Of a stretch of DNA of 64,000 nucleotides, positions 17,424 to 27,835 are shown one piece after another. A program made the position numbers and the translations under genes. Within the stretch, counting starts at the first letter, position 1; each line of letters begins with the position of its first letter. The stretch comes from Desulfatitalea tepidiphila (GTDB lineage: Bacteria; Desulfobacterota; Desulfobacteria; Desulfobacterales; Desulfosarcinaceae), in NCBI RefSeq assembly GCF_001293685.1, contig NZ_BCAG01000003.1:1798001-1862000 (forward strand), read 5' to 3'. Below the pieces are notes generated by a model. That model worked only from the letters and a program-made list of their open reading frames with translations, had not been told where the DNA came from and did no database searches.

Positions 17424-18059
17424 TTAGGGGGTTTGGGCAAGGTGGCCCACCATAACGTTGGTCAGTGCGAAGACACCGGCCAGATCCAGATGAAAAAGCG
17501 CCCGATCGTCGATGCCGATCACGGCTCGGGCACCGAACTCCTCATCAGCAGTCCATAGCAACACATATAATGGAACAAACGGCAATCCAAGAATCCGCAC
17601 GGCACAATCGGCGCCATCGATCGGCTCCCCGCCCATTTGTTCTGCCCGGCGAACCAATGCTTCGGGGGCGTTTCCGAAACGCCGGGCCAGCGGTTCAAGC
17701 GGCAGGCTGTGGGCGCCGGTAAAGAAAAGCGTACCGCCCTGCAGTTCCAGGGGCGTGACCATGCGGCCGCTGGGCGGCACACCCCTGGATTTCGCCAGGG
17801 CGGTCAGCAGCACGACACCGCTTTGATAGCTCACCCGGTGATCGGGTTCACCGGCCCGGTGGATGGTCCGTAAGCTTGGATCCAAAAGGTAAGTCAATCC
17901 CAGCAGCGGAACTTTGAACACGCCCGCTTCCCAACGGCCGCCCACCATGGCCGCCGCGTGGGCGCTCGGGCGCTCAGCCACGTCATCCCACAGCGGCGAC
18001 GGGAGCTGGTCGGCCCACCTGAACAATTCATCCCGATTCGTATCGACCGGCAGAGACAT
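17424..18059 (-). CDS. DUF3786 domain protein
   Basis: 211 residues. The pattern FKVPLLGLTYLLDPS, SYQSGVVLLTAL and PFVPLYVLLWTADEEFGARA, followed by LALTNVM-like FALTNVMV, marks DUF3786, a family found mostly in anaerobes, often near or fused to corrinoid or Fe-S proteins. No biochemical role is established. It is the second gene of the operon, 21 bases after the SDR gene, and is cytoplasmic by sequence. Confidence 0.75.
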   Translation of the reverse strand: MSLPVDTNRDELFRWADQLPSPLWDDVAERPSAHAAAMVGGRWEAGVFKVPLLGLTYLLDPSLRTIHRAGEPDHRVSYQSGVVLLTALAKSRGVPPSGRMVTPLELQGGTLFFTGAHSLPLEPLARRFGNAPEALVRRAEQMGGEPIDGADCAVRILGLPFVPLYVLLWTADEEFGARAVIGIDDRALFHLDLAGVFALTNVMVGHLAQTP

Positions 18060-18080
18060 GCGGCGAGTTCCCCGTTCGAA

Positions 18081-18899
18081 TCAGATCGGAACGCCCGGTG
18101 CATTGAGCAGCGGAGCCAGCAGCACGCCGCCATCGATGACCACCTCGGTGCCGGTCGTATAGTCGGACGCCGGGGAAGCGAAGTAGACGGCGGCGCCGAC
18201 GATGTCGTCGGGTTCGCCGATGCGGCCCATGGGCACCAACTCACCGGCAGCCGCCTTGGCCTTGGCCGCCTCTTCGGGCGTGAAGTTGATCCAGTGCGAA
18301 TCCATCATCTTGGTGTGAATCGGGCCCGGTGCGATGGTGTTCACCTGAATGTTGAACTCGGCCAACTCGGAGGCGAAGGCCTTGGTGATCATGCGCACCC
18401 CGGCCTTGGAAATCGAGTAGATGCTCACCGTGCGTTCCGGATGAAACCCGTCGATACTGGCGATATTGATGATTTTGCCGCCCCCCTGCTTTTTCATGAC
18501 CCGGGCGGCGGCCTGGCTGATGAAGTAGAGCCCCTTCATGTTCAGGTTCATGATGGTCTCCCACAGCCGCTCCTCCGAATCCAGCACCGAGGCCATGGCC
18601 GGGCTTGCGCCGGCGTTGTTGACCAGGATGTCGATTCTGCCGAACTTCTCCATGACGGTATCGATCATGGCCTGGATGCCCTCCATCTTTCCCAGATGGG
18701 CCTGAATCGGGACGGCCTCGCCCCCGAACGCCTTGATCTGGGCTGCGGTGTCCTCCAGGTCATTGATTTTTCGGCTGGTGATGGCCACCTTGGCGCCGGC
18801 CTTGGCGAACCCCATAGCGATGGCCTGTCCGATACCCCGGCCGCCACCGGTGACGACGGCAACCTTTCCTTCCAGAGAAAACCTGGCCAAATCAAACAT
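18081..18899 (-). CDS. Short-chain dehydrogenase/reductase
   Basis: 272 residues of the classical SDR family. The cofactor loop is TGGGRGIGQAIA (about 16-27), an NNAG motif follows (VNNAGASPA), and the catalytic Ser and YxxxK are in IASIDGF and YSISK. A C-terminal cofactor-proximal VIDGGVLL is present. The start Met at 18899 follows AAGGAGAT; an upstream in-frame ATG exists at 18938. It begins a four-gene operon with DUF3786, YtfJ and MBL proteins. Substrate unknown. The upstream 19000 region has three near copies of CTTAAAACT, a low-complexity motif. Confidence 0.9.
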   Translation of the reverse strand: MFDLARFSLEGKVAVVTGGGRGIGQAIAMGFAKAGAKVAITSRKINDLEDTAAQIKAFGGEAVPIQAHLGKMEGIQAMIDTVMEKFGRIDILVNNAGASPAMASVLDSEERLWETIMNLNMKGLYFISQAAARVMKKQGGGKIINIASIDGFHPERTVSIYSISKAGVRMITKAFASELAEFNIQVNTIAPGPIHTKMMDSHWINFTPEEAAKAKAAAGELVPMGRIGEPDDIVGAAVYFASPASDYTTGTEVVIDGGVLLAPLLNAPGVPI

Positions 18900-18959
18900 G
18901 CGGATCTCCTTCCTGTTGCAGTAGATGAAAACGCTCAAATTTTTTGTATTTCAATATAA

Positions 18960-19020
18960 TCGACAGAATTCCTTCACTTAAAACTTTAAACTTAACACTT
19001 AAAACTCTGAACTCCTAGAA
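18960..19020. repeat. Low-complexity CTTAAAACT direct repeats
   Basis: Around 18975-19015 the sequence has ACTTAAAACTTTAAACTTAA and then ACTTAAAACTC, giving near-copies of CTTAAAACT. It lies between purQ and the SDR gene. No function is indicated. Confidence 0.4.
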
Positions 19021-19064
19021 CCCGAAACCCGCCCCTGCTGCCAACCGCCGCTATTCCCCTTATC

Positions 19065-19880
19065 TCATCCGACCAAATAATCGACTGCATTTTTAAACAT
19101 CCGCACGCCCGGGGTCACGCCTTGGGGGGCCGGAGACTTTCCACGTTTGACTTGCTCTTTCAACCGCGTCCAGTCCGGATGATTGGTCCAGTGGTTGTAG
19201 GCTTCCGGGTGGGGCATCAATCCGAAGACCCGTCCGCTGGGATCGCAAATGCCGGCCACATCGTCCAGGGAACCATTGGGATTGAAAGGGAATGCCCCCT
19301 TTGCGGCGCCACCGTCGGGCAGGGCGTAGCGCAGGACGATCTGACGTTGGGCTTGCAGTTGGCTGAACGTGTGCGGATCCGTGAAAAACTTGCCCTCCCC
19401 GTGACGAATCGGCAGTTCGATACGATCGATACCCTTGGTGAACACACAGGGGGATTGCTTTTCCTTCTCCAAAAAAACCCAATCATCTCGGAAGTTGCCG
19501 CAATCGTTGTAGGTCAGGGCCACCGACCGCCGCGTGTAATCGCCGTCCAGTCCCGGCAGCAATCCCAGGTTGACCAGACACTGAAACCCGTTGCAGATGC
19601 CGATCACCAGGTTGCCCTGTTCGATGAACCGCAGCAACCGGTCACCGATTTTGGTTTTCATGCGCACCGCTTGCACCACCCCGGCCCCGTGGTCGTCTCC
19701 CCAGCTGAAACCGCCGATGAATGCCATGATTTGAAACGGGTCGAGGCTCACCGATCCGTCGATCAACGCATTGATGTGAACCCGTTGCGCCTCGGCCCCC
19801 GCCTGTTCGAACGCATAGGCGGTTTCCATGTCGCAGTTCAGGCCATAGCCGGTCAACACGAGAGCTTTGGGTCGCGTCAT
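19065..19880 (-). CDS. purQ: Phosphoribosylformylglycinamidine synthase, glutaminase subunit PurQ
   Basis: 271 residues, the class I glutamine amidotransferase that feeds ammonia to PurL in purine synthesis. The catalytic Cys is in GICNGFQCL (about residue 95), preceded by the family's GGFSWGDDHGAG segment, and the His/Glu partner pair is in MPHPEAYNHW. It overlaps the PurSL gene by four bases on the same strand. The length is slightly longer than B. subtilis PurQ (about 227) and matches the form found with fused PurS-PurL. Confidence 0.93.
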   Translation of the reverse strand: MTRPKALVLTGYGLNCDMETAYAFEQAGAEAQRVHINALIDGSVSLDPFQIMAFIGGFSWGDDHGAGVVQAVRMKTKIGDRLLRFIEQGNLVIGICNGFQCLVNLGLLPGLDGDYTRRSVALTYNDCGNFRDDWVFLEKEKQSPCVFTKGIDRIELPIRHGEGKFFTDPHTFSQLQAQRQIVLRYALPDGGAAKGAFPFNPNGSLDDVAGICDPSGRVFGLMPHPEAYNHWTNHPDWTRLKEQVKRGKSPAPQGVTPGVRMFKNAVDYLVG

Positions 19881-22870
19881 ATCAGGTCACCAAATGTGCT
19901 TTGCCAGGCCTTTTTGAGCGCCGGCACGGTTAATTCAAGAACGGGTTCGCTGTCCCTGCGGATATTCAGGACAGGGGACCCGGTCACCTGGCCCACGCAC
20001 GCCACGGGCAGGCCTTGGAACAGCGATTCGAATGCCTCTCGACGTTCGGATGCCACGGTGACGATGAAGCGTCCGGCCGATTCGGAGTAGAGCAAACGGT
20101 CGGATCGAAGCGGGGTTCTAACCGGGACGGCAGCCAGATCCACCGCCAGGCCGAGCCCGCCGGCCATTGCGGTCAATGCCAGGTGAACGCCAAGCCCGCC
20201 GCGATAGACGCCGTGCACCGAAGCGACCAGCCGGTCCTGGATGGCGCGATGTACGGCACGATAAGATTTCAGAAACGCCGCTGGATCCACCTGGGGCACG
20301 TTGCATCCCACGGCATTGAACATGTCGTAGTATTCCGAACCGCCCAATTCATCGCCGGTCCAACCGATCACGTATACCAGGTCCCCGACGAATTTGGGAT
20401 CCAAGGCCACACAGCGCTCGATATCGGCGATCACGCTGCTGGCCGAAAACTGCAGACTCTCCAAGGCCGACACCTTGTGGGTTTCGCCGTACCGGCCGGC
20501 CAGATGGCCGTCCACGTACATGCTGTCTTTGCCGGAAAGCAGGGGGATTTCGTAGGCCAGGCACATATCCCGCAACGCCCGGCAGGACCGGACCAGCTGG
20601 GCGGCCTTGAACCGGCCGTCCGGATTCTTGCCCGGATCATACTGGATCGTGGGCCAGCAAAAGTTATCCACGCCGCCGATGTGCTCCGGATCGCCGCCCA
20701 CGGCGATCAACCGACGCACGGCCTCGTCGATGGTGCAGGCCGTCATGTGATAGGCATCGATACGGGAATAAAACGGCAACAAAGCCTGGGAGAAGGCCAG
20801 GCCGCGACGGGAGCCGAGCACCGGCCGCAGGACGGCCGCATCGCTGTTCACATCCCGGCCCACGCCGACCAGCGGCTTGATGACGCTGGTGCCCTGGACT
20901 TCGTGGTCGTATTGGCGGCTGATCCAGGCCTTGGAACAGATGTTGGGCCGGGCCAGCATGTCGAGCAGGAGCCGGTTGTGATCCTGGGGTTCGCCGATGA
21001 CCGGCTCGTAAAGGCCGCGTTCCTCTGGGGTGCGCCATTCGGCGTCGAAGACCCACTGGGGAAAACCGGTGGTGAGCAGATCCAGATCCACATAGGCGCA
21101 GGAGGTGCCGTTGTAGGTGATGTGCAGTTTGCCCGTATCGGTGTAGCGGCCGATCACCGTGCTCTCCACCGCGTGTTGGGTGGAAAGCTGGAAAAACCGC
21201 GCCTCGTTTTCCGGCGCGATGGCCACGGTCATGCGCTCCTGGGATTCCGAGACCCATATTTCCCACTGGTCCAGGCCGTCGTACTTGAGCGGCACCTTTT
21301 CCAGCTCGATCCGGCAGCCGTTGGAAAATCGCGCGCTCTCACCGATGGAACTGGAGAGGCCGCCCCCGCCGTTGTCGGTGATGAACCGTATCAGGCCTTC
21401 GTCCCGGGCCTCGAGCAGAAAATCCTGCATCTTCTTCTGGGTATACGGGTCACCGATCTGGACGTGCCCCGCGGGGGTGTGCTCGGAGAAGGTTTCCGAG
21501 GAGGCGGTGACCCCGTGGATGCCGTCTTTGCCCACCCGTCCGCCGCACATCACAACCAGATCGCCGGGCAAAATGGTCTTCTGTTCGGACGGCGCACCCT
21601 TGACCCGGGCCGGCATGATCCCCAGGGCCGTCACATACACGAGGCATTTGCCCATGTATCCGTCGTCGAACAGCACCTGCCCGCAAGGTGTGGGGATGCC
21701 GCTCTTGTTGCCGCCGTCCCGGACCCCTTCGATCACGCCGTCCAACAGACGCCTCGGGTGCAGGTGGGGTTTCAGATCGCCGTCATAGTCGCGATGGCCG
21801 ACGCAAAACCCGTAGCTGCCCATGATCAGCCGCGATCCCAGGCCCGTGCCCATGGGATCACGGTAGATGCCCACGATACCAGTGATGGCGCCGCCGTAGG
21901 CCTCCATGTTGGAGGGAGAGTTGTGGGTCTCGCCAGTGATGGTGTAGTAGGTGTCGTCATCGAAGCGGCCCACGCCGGCATTGTCCCACAGCACGGAAAC
22001 GACCCAGGACTTCTTCTCCTTCAACGCCAGGGTCGGTGCCTCGATGCAGGTCTTGAAAAGGCTGTTGATGGTGTCGCGCTCGCCGCTGGAAAGATCGGCA
22101 TAATTGAAAAGACCACGAAACGTGTTGTGATTGCAGTGATCGCTGCGGGCCTGGGAAATGTATTCCAACTCCACGTCGGTCGGCTCGTCCAACCCGACAG
22201 CCTTTCGCTGGGCCTTTACCGCAGGATTCAAAAAATAATTGCGGATAATCGGAATATCGTTGGTGTTGAGCGCCAGGTTGCGTTCCACACTCAAGCGCTG
22301 CAGCGTCTCGTCGCTGTCGATGGAGAGCGCGGAGACGGTCGGGGTGTGGTCCAGTTTCACCTTGGGGATGATGAACCCCACGCCCTGCGTCGGGTCCCAA
22401 TCCCTTGCGTCGAAGATCATCCACTGCTGGATGATGTCGTTGGCCAGCAGTTCGGAAGCGATTTTTTCAACTTCCGGCCGGGACAATCCCGGGCCTTTGA
22501 GGCAGTATCGCTTCGATGTATAGGCCGCTTCGTGGGGACCGAAGGTGATCCCCAACAGGTCTTCCATGGCTTCGACGGCCGTGGCGCCGGCATTGTCGCG
22601 CACCCCCGGCCGGAAACCCACCCAGATGATCCAGTCGGCCTCGACGGCCAGCGGCTGCAGGGAAGAGATCTGAGTGACCGGATTGGTAAACACGTCGCTG
22701 CGCACACGCTCGCACTGGGCTTCGGTCAGGTCGGAATCGATGGTGAGGATGTGAACCGTGCGAACGTTATCGACTTCGATGCCGAAATAGTCACGGGCCT
22801 TGCGCGACAATGCGAGGCCCTCGGCATCCAACATTTCTGGTTTTAAGGTGATCTCGATTCGGCTGGGCAT
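19877..22870 (-). CDS. purL: Phosphoribosylformylglycinamidine synthase, fused PurS-PurL
   Basis: 997 residues. Residues 1-85 are a PurS-like ferredoxin domain (RIEITLKPEMLDAEGLALS), then PurL synthetase. Characteristic parts are ITGETHNSPSNMEAYGGA with the ATP/FGAR-binding loop, SGERD, VMCGGRVGKDGIHG and the C-terminal SGKDSM segment. It converts FGAR, glutamine and ATP to FGAM with PurQ, so this organism has the intermediate arrangement of a PurSL fusion plus separate PurQ, not the single 1300-residue enzyme. The neighbouring rseP gene is 96 bases upstream. Confidence 0.93.
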   Translation of the reverse strand: MPSRIEITLKPEMLDAEGLALSRKARDYFGIEVDNVRTVHILTIDSDLTEAQCERVRSDVFTNPVTQISSLQPLAVEADWIIWVGFRPGVRDNAGATAVEAMEDLLGITFGPHEAAYTSKRYCLKGPGLSRPEVEKIASELLANDIIQQWMIFDARDWDPTQGVGFIIPKVKLDHTPTVSALSIDSDETLQRLSVERNLALNTNDIPIIRNYFLNPAVKAQRKAVGLDEPTDVELEYISQARSDHCNHNTFRGLFNYADLSSGERDTINSLFKTCIEAPTLALKEKKSWVVSVLWDNAGVGRFDDDTYYTITGETHNSPSNMEAYGGAITGIVGIYRDPMGTGLGSRLIMGSYGFCVGHRDYDGDLKPHLHPRRLLDGVIEGVRDGGNKSGIPTPCGQVLFDDGYMGKCLVYVTALGIMPARVKGAPSEQKTILPGDLVVMCGGRVGKDGIHGVTASSETFSEHTPAGHVQIGDPYTQKKMQDFLLEARDEGLIRFITDNGGGGLSSSIGESARFSNGCRIELEKVPLKYDGLDQWEIWVSESQERMTVAIAPENEARFFQLSTQHAVESTVIGRYTDTGKLHITYNGTSCAYVDLDLLTTGFPQWVFDAEWRTPEERGLYEPVIGEPQDHNRLLLDMLARPNICSKAWISRQYDHEVQGTSVIKPLVGVGRDVNSDAAVLRPVLGSRRGLAFSQALLPFYSRIDAYHMTACTIDEAVRRLIAVGGDPEHIGGVDNFCWPTIQYDPGKNPDGRFKAAQLVRSCRALRDMCLAYEIPLLSGKDSMYVDGHLAGRYGETHKVSALESLQFSASSVIADIERCVALDPKFVGDLVYVIGWTGDELGGSEYYDMFNAVGCNVPQVDPAAFLKSYRAVHRAIQDRLVASVHGVYRGGLGVHLALTAMAGGLGLAVDLAAVPVRTPLRSDRLLYSESAGRFIVTVASERREAFESLFQGLPVACVGQVTGSPVLNIRRDSEPVLELTVPALKKAWQSTFGDLI

Positions 22871-22965
22871 GGCAGTCGTTGAATCCTTTTAATGTGCGGC
22901 CCCCGGTACAGGCACGCCTCGGTGCGCGATCCGGTCTCAATCCGGACCCGATCCGCGAGCGGGCC

Positions 22966-24327
22966 TTACCTGAACCAGGTGATCATAATATCATTATAAA
23001 AAACAAATATCATCAACAGAAGCAGGAGAAAAATGCCGATCTGCTGAGCGGTTTCGCGCATCTTCAAGCTGACCGGTTTACGCAGAACGGCCTCTATGGC
23101 AAAGAAGAGTAAATGGCCGCCGTCGAGCACCGGAATGGGCACCAGGTTGATCACCGCGAGATTGACGCTGATGATGGCAATGAAGTAGAGCCAGGCGAGC
23201 AACCCCTCTTGAGCCTGCTGGTTGGCCATCTGGGCAATTCGAATGGGCCCGCCGATGGCCTCGGACGGCACCTTGCGCTCGACCAGCTTGACGAAGAAAT
23301 AACCGGTGGCCTTCACTACGTTCCAGGTCTGCTCCAGGCCCTTGCTCACTGCGCCCCAAACGCCGATATCGAGGGTGATCTGGTCCTCTTCGGGTATGGC
23401 GATGCCCGCCCGTCGGATGCCGATGCGATAGACGCTTTCCTTCACGCCCATCACGTTTTTCTCCTGCACCTCCTCGGGTTCGATGCGGGCTTCGAAAGTC
23501 TCCCCGTCCCGCAGGATGCGAAAGACAAGCGGACGCCCCTTTGAAGCCGAAACGATCTCCTGCATCGCCTCCCACCGTTCGATGGTGTGGCCGTCGATGG
23601 CGACGATGCGATCCCCTTTTTTAATGCCGCCTTTGTCGGCCGGCATGCCCTTGACCGTCTCGTCCACAATGGCGCTGGGCTCGGCATACCCTTTAATACC
23701 GAGGTCGAAATAGGTGATCGGATCCCCATAAATGTCTTTTGCCGTGGTCGGCTTGGGCGTGACGGTAAAGGCAAGCGGTTCGCCATTGCGTTTGATTTCG
23801 ATGTTCAGCGGTAGACCCTGACTCTTATCGATCATCTCGTCGATGCCGCGCCAGGAGAAAACCCGTTCACCGTTGATCACTTCGATCAAGTCGCCGGTCT
23901 GCAACCCCGCCTCTTGGGCGGGACTCGCTTTCTCCACCGTTCGAATGACCGGTCGAATGCTTGGCAATCCGGAAAAGTAGAGCCCTCCTGTGAATATCAA
24001 GATCGCCAGCAACACGTTGAACAGCGGGCCGGCGGCCACGATCAAACTTCGTTTGGCCACATGTTTGTGATTGAAGGCGTAGGGAATATCCTCCGGTGGC
24101 AATGGGGCATCGGGTTCTTCGCCCACCATTTTGACATAGCCACCGAGGGGAATCAGCGAGATACGGTAATCGGTCCGGCCAATGGTCTTGCCCACGATCC
24201 GCGGGCCAAATCCCAGGGAGAATTTCTCCACCCCCACACCGAACAGTCTCGCGACCAGAAAATGGCCCAGTTCGTGGAAAAAAATAAGGATTCCCAAAAC
24301 GATGACGAAATTTAAAAGTGTGCTCAT
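22966..24327 (-). CDS. rseP: RIP metalloprotease RseP (site-2 protease)
   Basis: 453 residues of the M50 family. The zinc motif FHELGH lies in the first transmembrane segment (HEXXH at 18-22) and the second metal site is in NLVPIPVLDGGH in the penultimate segment. Two PDZ domains occupy about 110-195 and 205-285 (the first with ASPAQEAGLQTGD, the second with MPADKGGIKKGD). The enzyme cuts transmembrane anti-sigma factors in the envelope stress response. It follows dxr in the conserved cdsA-dxr-rseP order. Confidence 0.95.
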   Translation of the reverse strand: MSTLLNFVIVLGILIFFHELGHFLVARLFGVGVEKFSLGFGPRIVGKTIGRTDYRISLIPLGGYVKMVGEEPDAPLPPEDIPYAFNHKHVAKRSLIVAAGPLFNVLLAILIFTGGLYFSGLPSIRPVIRTVEKASPAQEAGLQTGDLIEVINGERVFSWRGIDEMIDKSQGLPLNIEIKRNGEPLAFTVTPKPTTAKDIYGDPITYFDLGIKGYAEPSAIVDETVKGMPADKGGIKKGDRIVAIDGHTIERWEAMQEIVSASKGRPLVFRILRDGETFEARIEPEEVQEKNVMGVKESVYRIGIRRAGIAIPEEDQITLDIGVWGAVSKGLEQTWNVVKATGYFFVKLVERKVPSEAIGGPIRIAQMANQQAQEGLLAWLYFIAIISVNLAVINLVPIPVLDGGHLLFFAIEAVLRKPVSLKMRETAQQIGIFLLLLLMIFVFYNDIMITWFR

Positions 24328-24390
24328 ATGTTGCCGTCTTCCTGAGGAGTCATAAAAAGGCGTAGCGAGGACGTCATGCCGCGCATTGTA

Positions 24391-25557
24391 TTAAATTGCA
24401 GCCAACTCTTCAACCATGCTTTGCGATTTGAGCCGAGCCCATTGATCCGCGGCCAAAATTGCGGCGAGACCGGGCGTCGAATCGATCGCATGCGCGGACA
24501 TGGTCTTTGCGACGACTGCGGCGATATCGGTAAACCTCAAACGCCCATCGAGAAAGGCCGCCACCGCGATCTCGTTGGCGGCATTCATGACGGCCGGCAG
24601 GGTACCACCCTTTTGAACGGCCTCGAAGGCCAGTCGCAGGCAGGGAAACTTCTGGGTATCCGGGGATTCGAAGGTCAAGGCATGGATCGCTGGAAGGTTC
24701 GGCATCGGCTGTTGCAATGCGAGCCGCTGCGGATACGAGAGCGCATAGGCGATGGCGCCCTGCATGTCTGGAATACCGAGCTGCGCGATGATCGCCCCAT
24801 CACAAAAGGCCACCATGGAGTGGACGATGCTCTGGGGATGGACCACGACCTCGATCTGCTCGGGGTTCACGCCAAACAGCCACTTGGCCTCGATGACCTC
24901 CAGGCCCTTGTTCATCAGGGTCGCCGAATCGATGGTGATCTTTGCGCCCATGGACCAATTGGGGTGTTTGAGCGCCTGGGCCGGCAGGATCTCCTTGAAC
25001 TGGCTCAAAGGTGTTTCTCGGAACGGGCCGCCCGAAGCGGTGAGCAGAATCTTGTCGACCTCCTGGGCGCGTTGTCCCTGGAGGCACTGAAAGATGGCGC
25101 TGTGCTCGCTATCGACCGGCAGCAGGCGAACGCCGTGATCGGCCACCGCCTGCATGACGATGGCACCGGCCATCACCAGGGTCTCCTTGTTGGCCAGGGC
25201 GACGTCCTTGCCCGCCTCGATGGCGGCCAGGGTGGGCGCCAGCCCGGCGGCACCGACCATGGCGCCGACCATCAGATCGACCCCTTCCATGCTCGCCGCC
25301 TGGCAATAGGCGTCTGCGCCCCAAAGAACTTCCGTCCGGTGGCCGGCGCCAATCCGCTCTTTGAGTTGCCCGGCGGCCCGCTCTTCCTCGACCACGGCCA
25401 ACGCCGGCTCAAAGCGTCGAATCTGTTCGGCCAGCAGGGCCACATTGCTTTTCGCCGTCAGCGCCTTGACGCAGAAGCGGTCGCGGAATCTATCGACGAT
25501 CTTCAGCGTGCTTTGGCCGATGGAACCAGTGGCCCCCAGTATGGCGAGCGCCTTCAT
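24391..25557 (-). CDS. dxr: 1-deoxy-D-xylulose 5-phosphate reductoisomerase
   Basis: 388 residues, second enzyme of the MEP isoprenoid pathway (NADPH-dependent, DXP to MEP). The NADPH loop is GATGSIGQST at residues 7-16, followed by LANKETLVMAG, the metal site LPVDSEHSAIFQCL, and SGGPFR and NWSMGAKITIDSATLMNKGLE. ATG 25557 is chosen because the long upstream frame lies inside cdsA; the two genes overlap as ATGA. Its length matches the family (about 390). Confidence 0.96.
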   Translation of the reverse strand: MKALAILGATGSIGQSTLKIVDRFRDRFCVKALTAKSNVALLAEQIRRFEPALAVVEEERAAGQLKERIGAGHRTEVLWGADAYCQAASMEGVDLMVGAMVGAAGLAPTLAAIEAGKDVALANKETLVMAGAIVMQAVADHGVRLLPVDSEHSAIFQCLQGQRAQEVDKILLTASGGPFRETPLSQFKEILPAQALKHPNWSMGAKITIDSATLMNKGLEVIEAKWLFGVNPEQIEVVVHPQSIVHSMVAFCDGAIIAQLGIPDMQGAIAYALSYPQRLALQQPMPNLPAIHALTFESPDTQKFPCLRLAFEAVQKGGTLPAVMNAANEIAVAAFLDGRLRFTDIAAVVAKTMSAHAIDSTPGLAAILAADQWARLKSQSMVEELAAI

Positions 25558-26366
25558 GGCAGCAGGTAATCCTTGAGCAGAAAAGCGATCGGCGCCGCAA
25601 AAAGCAAGGCATCGATACGATCTAAAAAGCCGCCATGGCCCGGCAGCAATTTTCCCGAATCCTTCACCCCGGCCGCCCGTTTGAATTCCGACTCGAAAAG
25701 GTCCCCGGCCTGGCCCACGGCGCCGACGACGAGCGCGAACACAATCCCCAGCGCAAAAGGGAGCGATGGGATAAACAGCACCTGATACAGCGTGCCGATG
25801 ATGACATTGGCCGCCAATCCGCCGATGGCCCCCTCGATCGTCTTTTTGGGGCTGACCGCCGGACACAGCTTGTGCTTTCCGAAGTACGACCCCACATAAA
25901 ATGCACCGGTGTCGCCGGCTGCCACGACCAACAGCAACCAGAAAACCCAATGCACGCCATCTTCTTGTGCATAAAACCGGATCAGGAACGAAAGCAGAAA
26001 GGGAATGTACATCAGACCGAATGTCTGCTTCAGCACGAGCAGGGGCGCATCCTGGGAGTGTTTAAACCGGAAAATGGATAGAAACGCGGCGCCGAGAAGG
26101 TGAAGGGTAAAAATGGCGAGAACCGTTCGCAGGCTTTGGTAATGAAACGACAGGGCGACGCCGGCCGCGGCGGCATAGGTCCAGATTTCGAGCGCAAACG
26201 GAACGGGAAAGGGTTGCCCCTTGAAAACGATGCGAAAGTATTCCCAGAGGGAGATGATACTGACCAGAATGACGGCCAGGGTGAAAAGCAGCGCGCCGCC
26301 CTTGATAATCAACAAGAAGAGAAACGGCAATGCAACCAGCGCGGTTACCCATCTTTTCCAGTGCAT
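25554..26366 (-). CDS. cdsA: Phosphatidate cytidylyltransferase
   Basis: 270 residues, an integral membrane enzyme making CDP-diacylglycerol from phosphatidate and CTP. Six or more hydrophobic segments run through the protein. The signature near the C-terminus is present as SPKKTIEGAIGGLAAN followed by GQAGDLFESEFKRAAGVKDS and LLPGHGGFLDRIDALLF. Its stop overlaps the dxr start. The 170 bases upstream, before uppS, hold a repeat fragment. Confidence 0.95.
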   Translation of the reverse strand: MHWKRWVTALVALPFLFLLIIKGGALLFTLAVILVSIISLWEYFRIVFKGQPFPVPFALEIWTYAAAAGVALSFHYQSLRTVLAIFTLHLLGAAFLSIFRFKHSQDAPLLVLKQTFGLMYIPFLLSFLIRFYAQEDGVHWVFWLLLVVAAGDTGAFYVGSYFGKHKLCPAVSPKKTIEGAIGGLAANVIIGTLYQVLFIPSLPFALGIVFALVVGAVGQAGDLFESEFKRAAGVKDSGKLLPGHGGFLDRIDALLFAAPIAFLLKDYLLP

Positions 26367-26477
26367 GTGTCAATCACCCTTCAGGACGGCCGGCTATGAC
26401 TTTTGAAATTCGCCCGTTCGAGACGCGACAGTCGCGATAGAGGTCCGAAATTCGCTTTCCCCCTCATCCCGCCTTTT

Positions 26478-26525
26478 TTCCGTCATCCCGGCAAAAGCCG
26501 GTATCCACTCATTTCCAATCGATTC
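26478..26525. repeat. Repeat fragment between cdsA and uppS
   Basis: CCGTCATCCCGGCAAAAGCC with the following GGTATCCACTC is one stem of the dispersed palindromic repeat. It interrupts the otherwise close spacing of the uppS-cdsA operon. Confidence 0.55.
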
Positions 26526-26535
26526 TGTATGGGCG

Positions 26536-27265
<730 letters not shown>

Positions 27266-27276
<11 letters not shown>

Positions 27277-27823
27277 GGATCTCTTTCTCTTTGGCTTTGT
27301 AGATGTCGTCTATCTGCTTGATGTGCTCATCGGTGATTTTCTGGATCTCATCCTGGGCTTTAAAGGCATCGTCCTCGGAAATATCCCCGTCCTTTTTGAA
27401 TCCCTTGATCAGCTCGTTGGAATCCCGGCGGATATTGCGAACGGCGACCTTGTATTCTTCGCTGGTTTTATGAATGACCTTGACCAACTCTTTGCGGCGC
27501 TGTTCGGTCAGGGGTGGAATGGCGATGCGGATCAATTTGCCATCATTGGACGGCGTCAAACCGAGGTCCGATTTGAGGATGGCTTTTTCGATATCCTTGA
27601 TGGCGGTCGCATCCCACGGCTGGATGGTGATCAAACGGCTTTCCGGTATGGCCACGGTGGCCATCTGAGGGACCGGCGTGGGGGTACCGTAGTAGTCCAC
27701 CTTGATGCCGTCCAGTAGAGAAGACGATGCCCTGCCGGTACGGATTCGCTTCAACTCCGATTTCAAGGCGGCGATGCTCTTGGTCATCCGGTCACGGGCT
27801 TCCTGATAGGTTTCTTGAATCAT
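27266..27823 (-). CDS. frr: Ribosome recycling factor
   Basis: 185 residues, a three-helix bundle plus beta domain that with EF-G splits post-termination ribosomes. Recognisable segments are [33 protein letters not shown] and the central helix-loop [19 protein letters not shown]. Tandem ATGs at 27826 and 27823 are both possible; the second has the better spacing from AAGGTG. It lies just after pyrH in the conserved order. Confidence 0.95.
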
Positions 27824-27835
27824 CATTGTCACCTT

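Noticed and set aside
20015-22846. A 943-codon open frame on the plus strand opposite purSL
   Set aside because: It is the antisense shadow of a clearly recognised gene; GC-rich codon use makes long antisense frames. The protein lacks any known motif and has odd composition.
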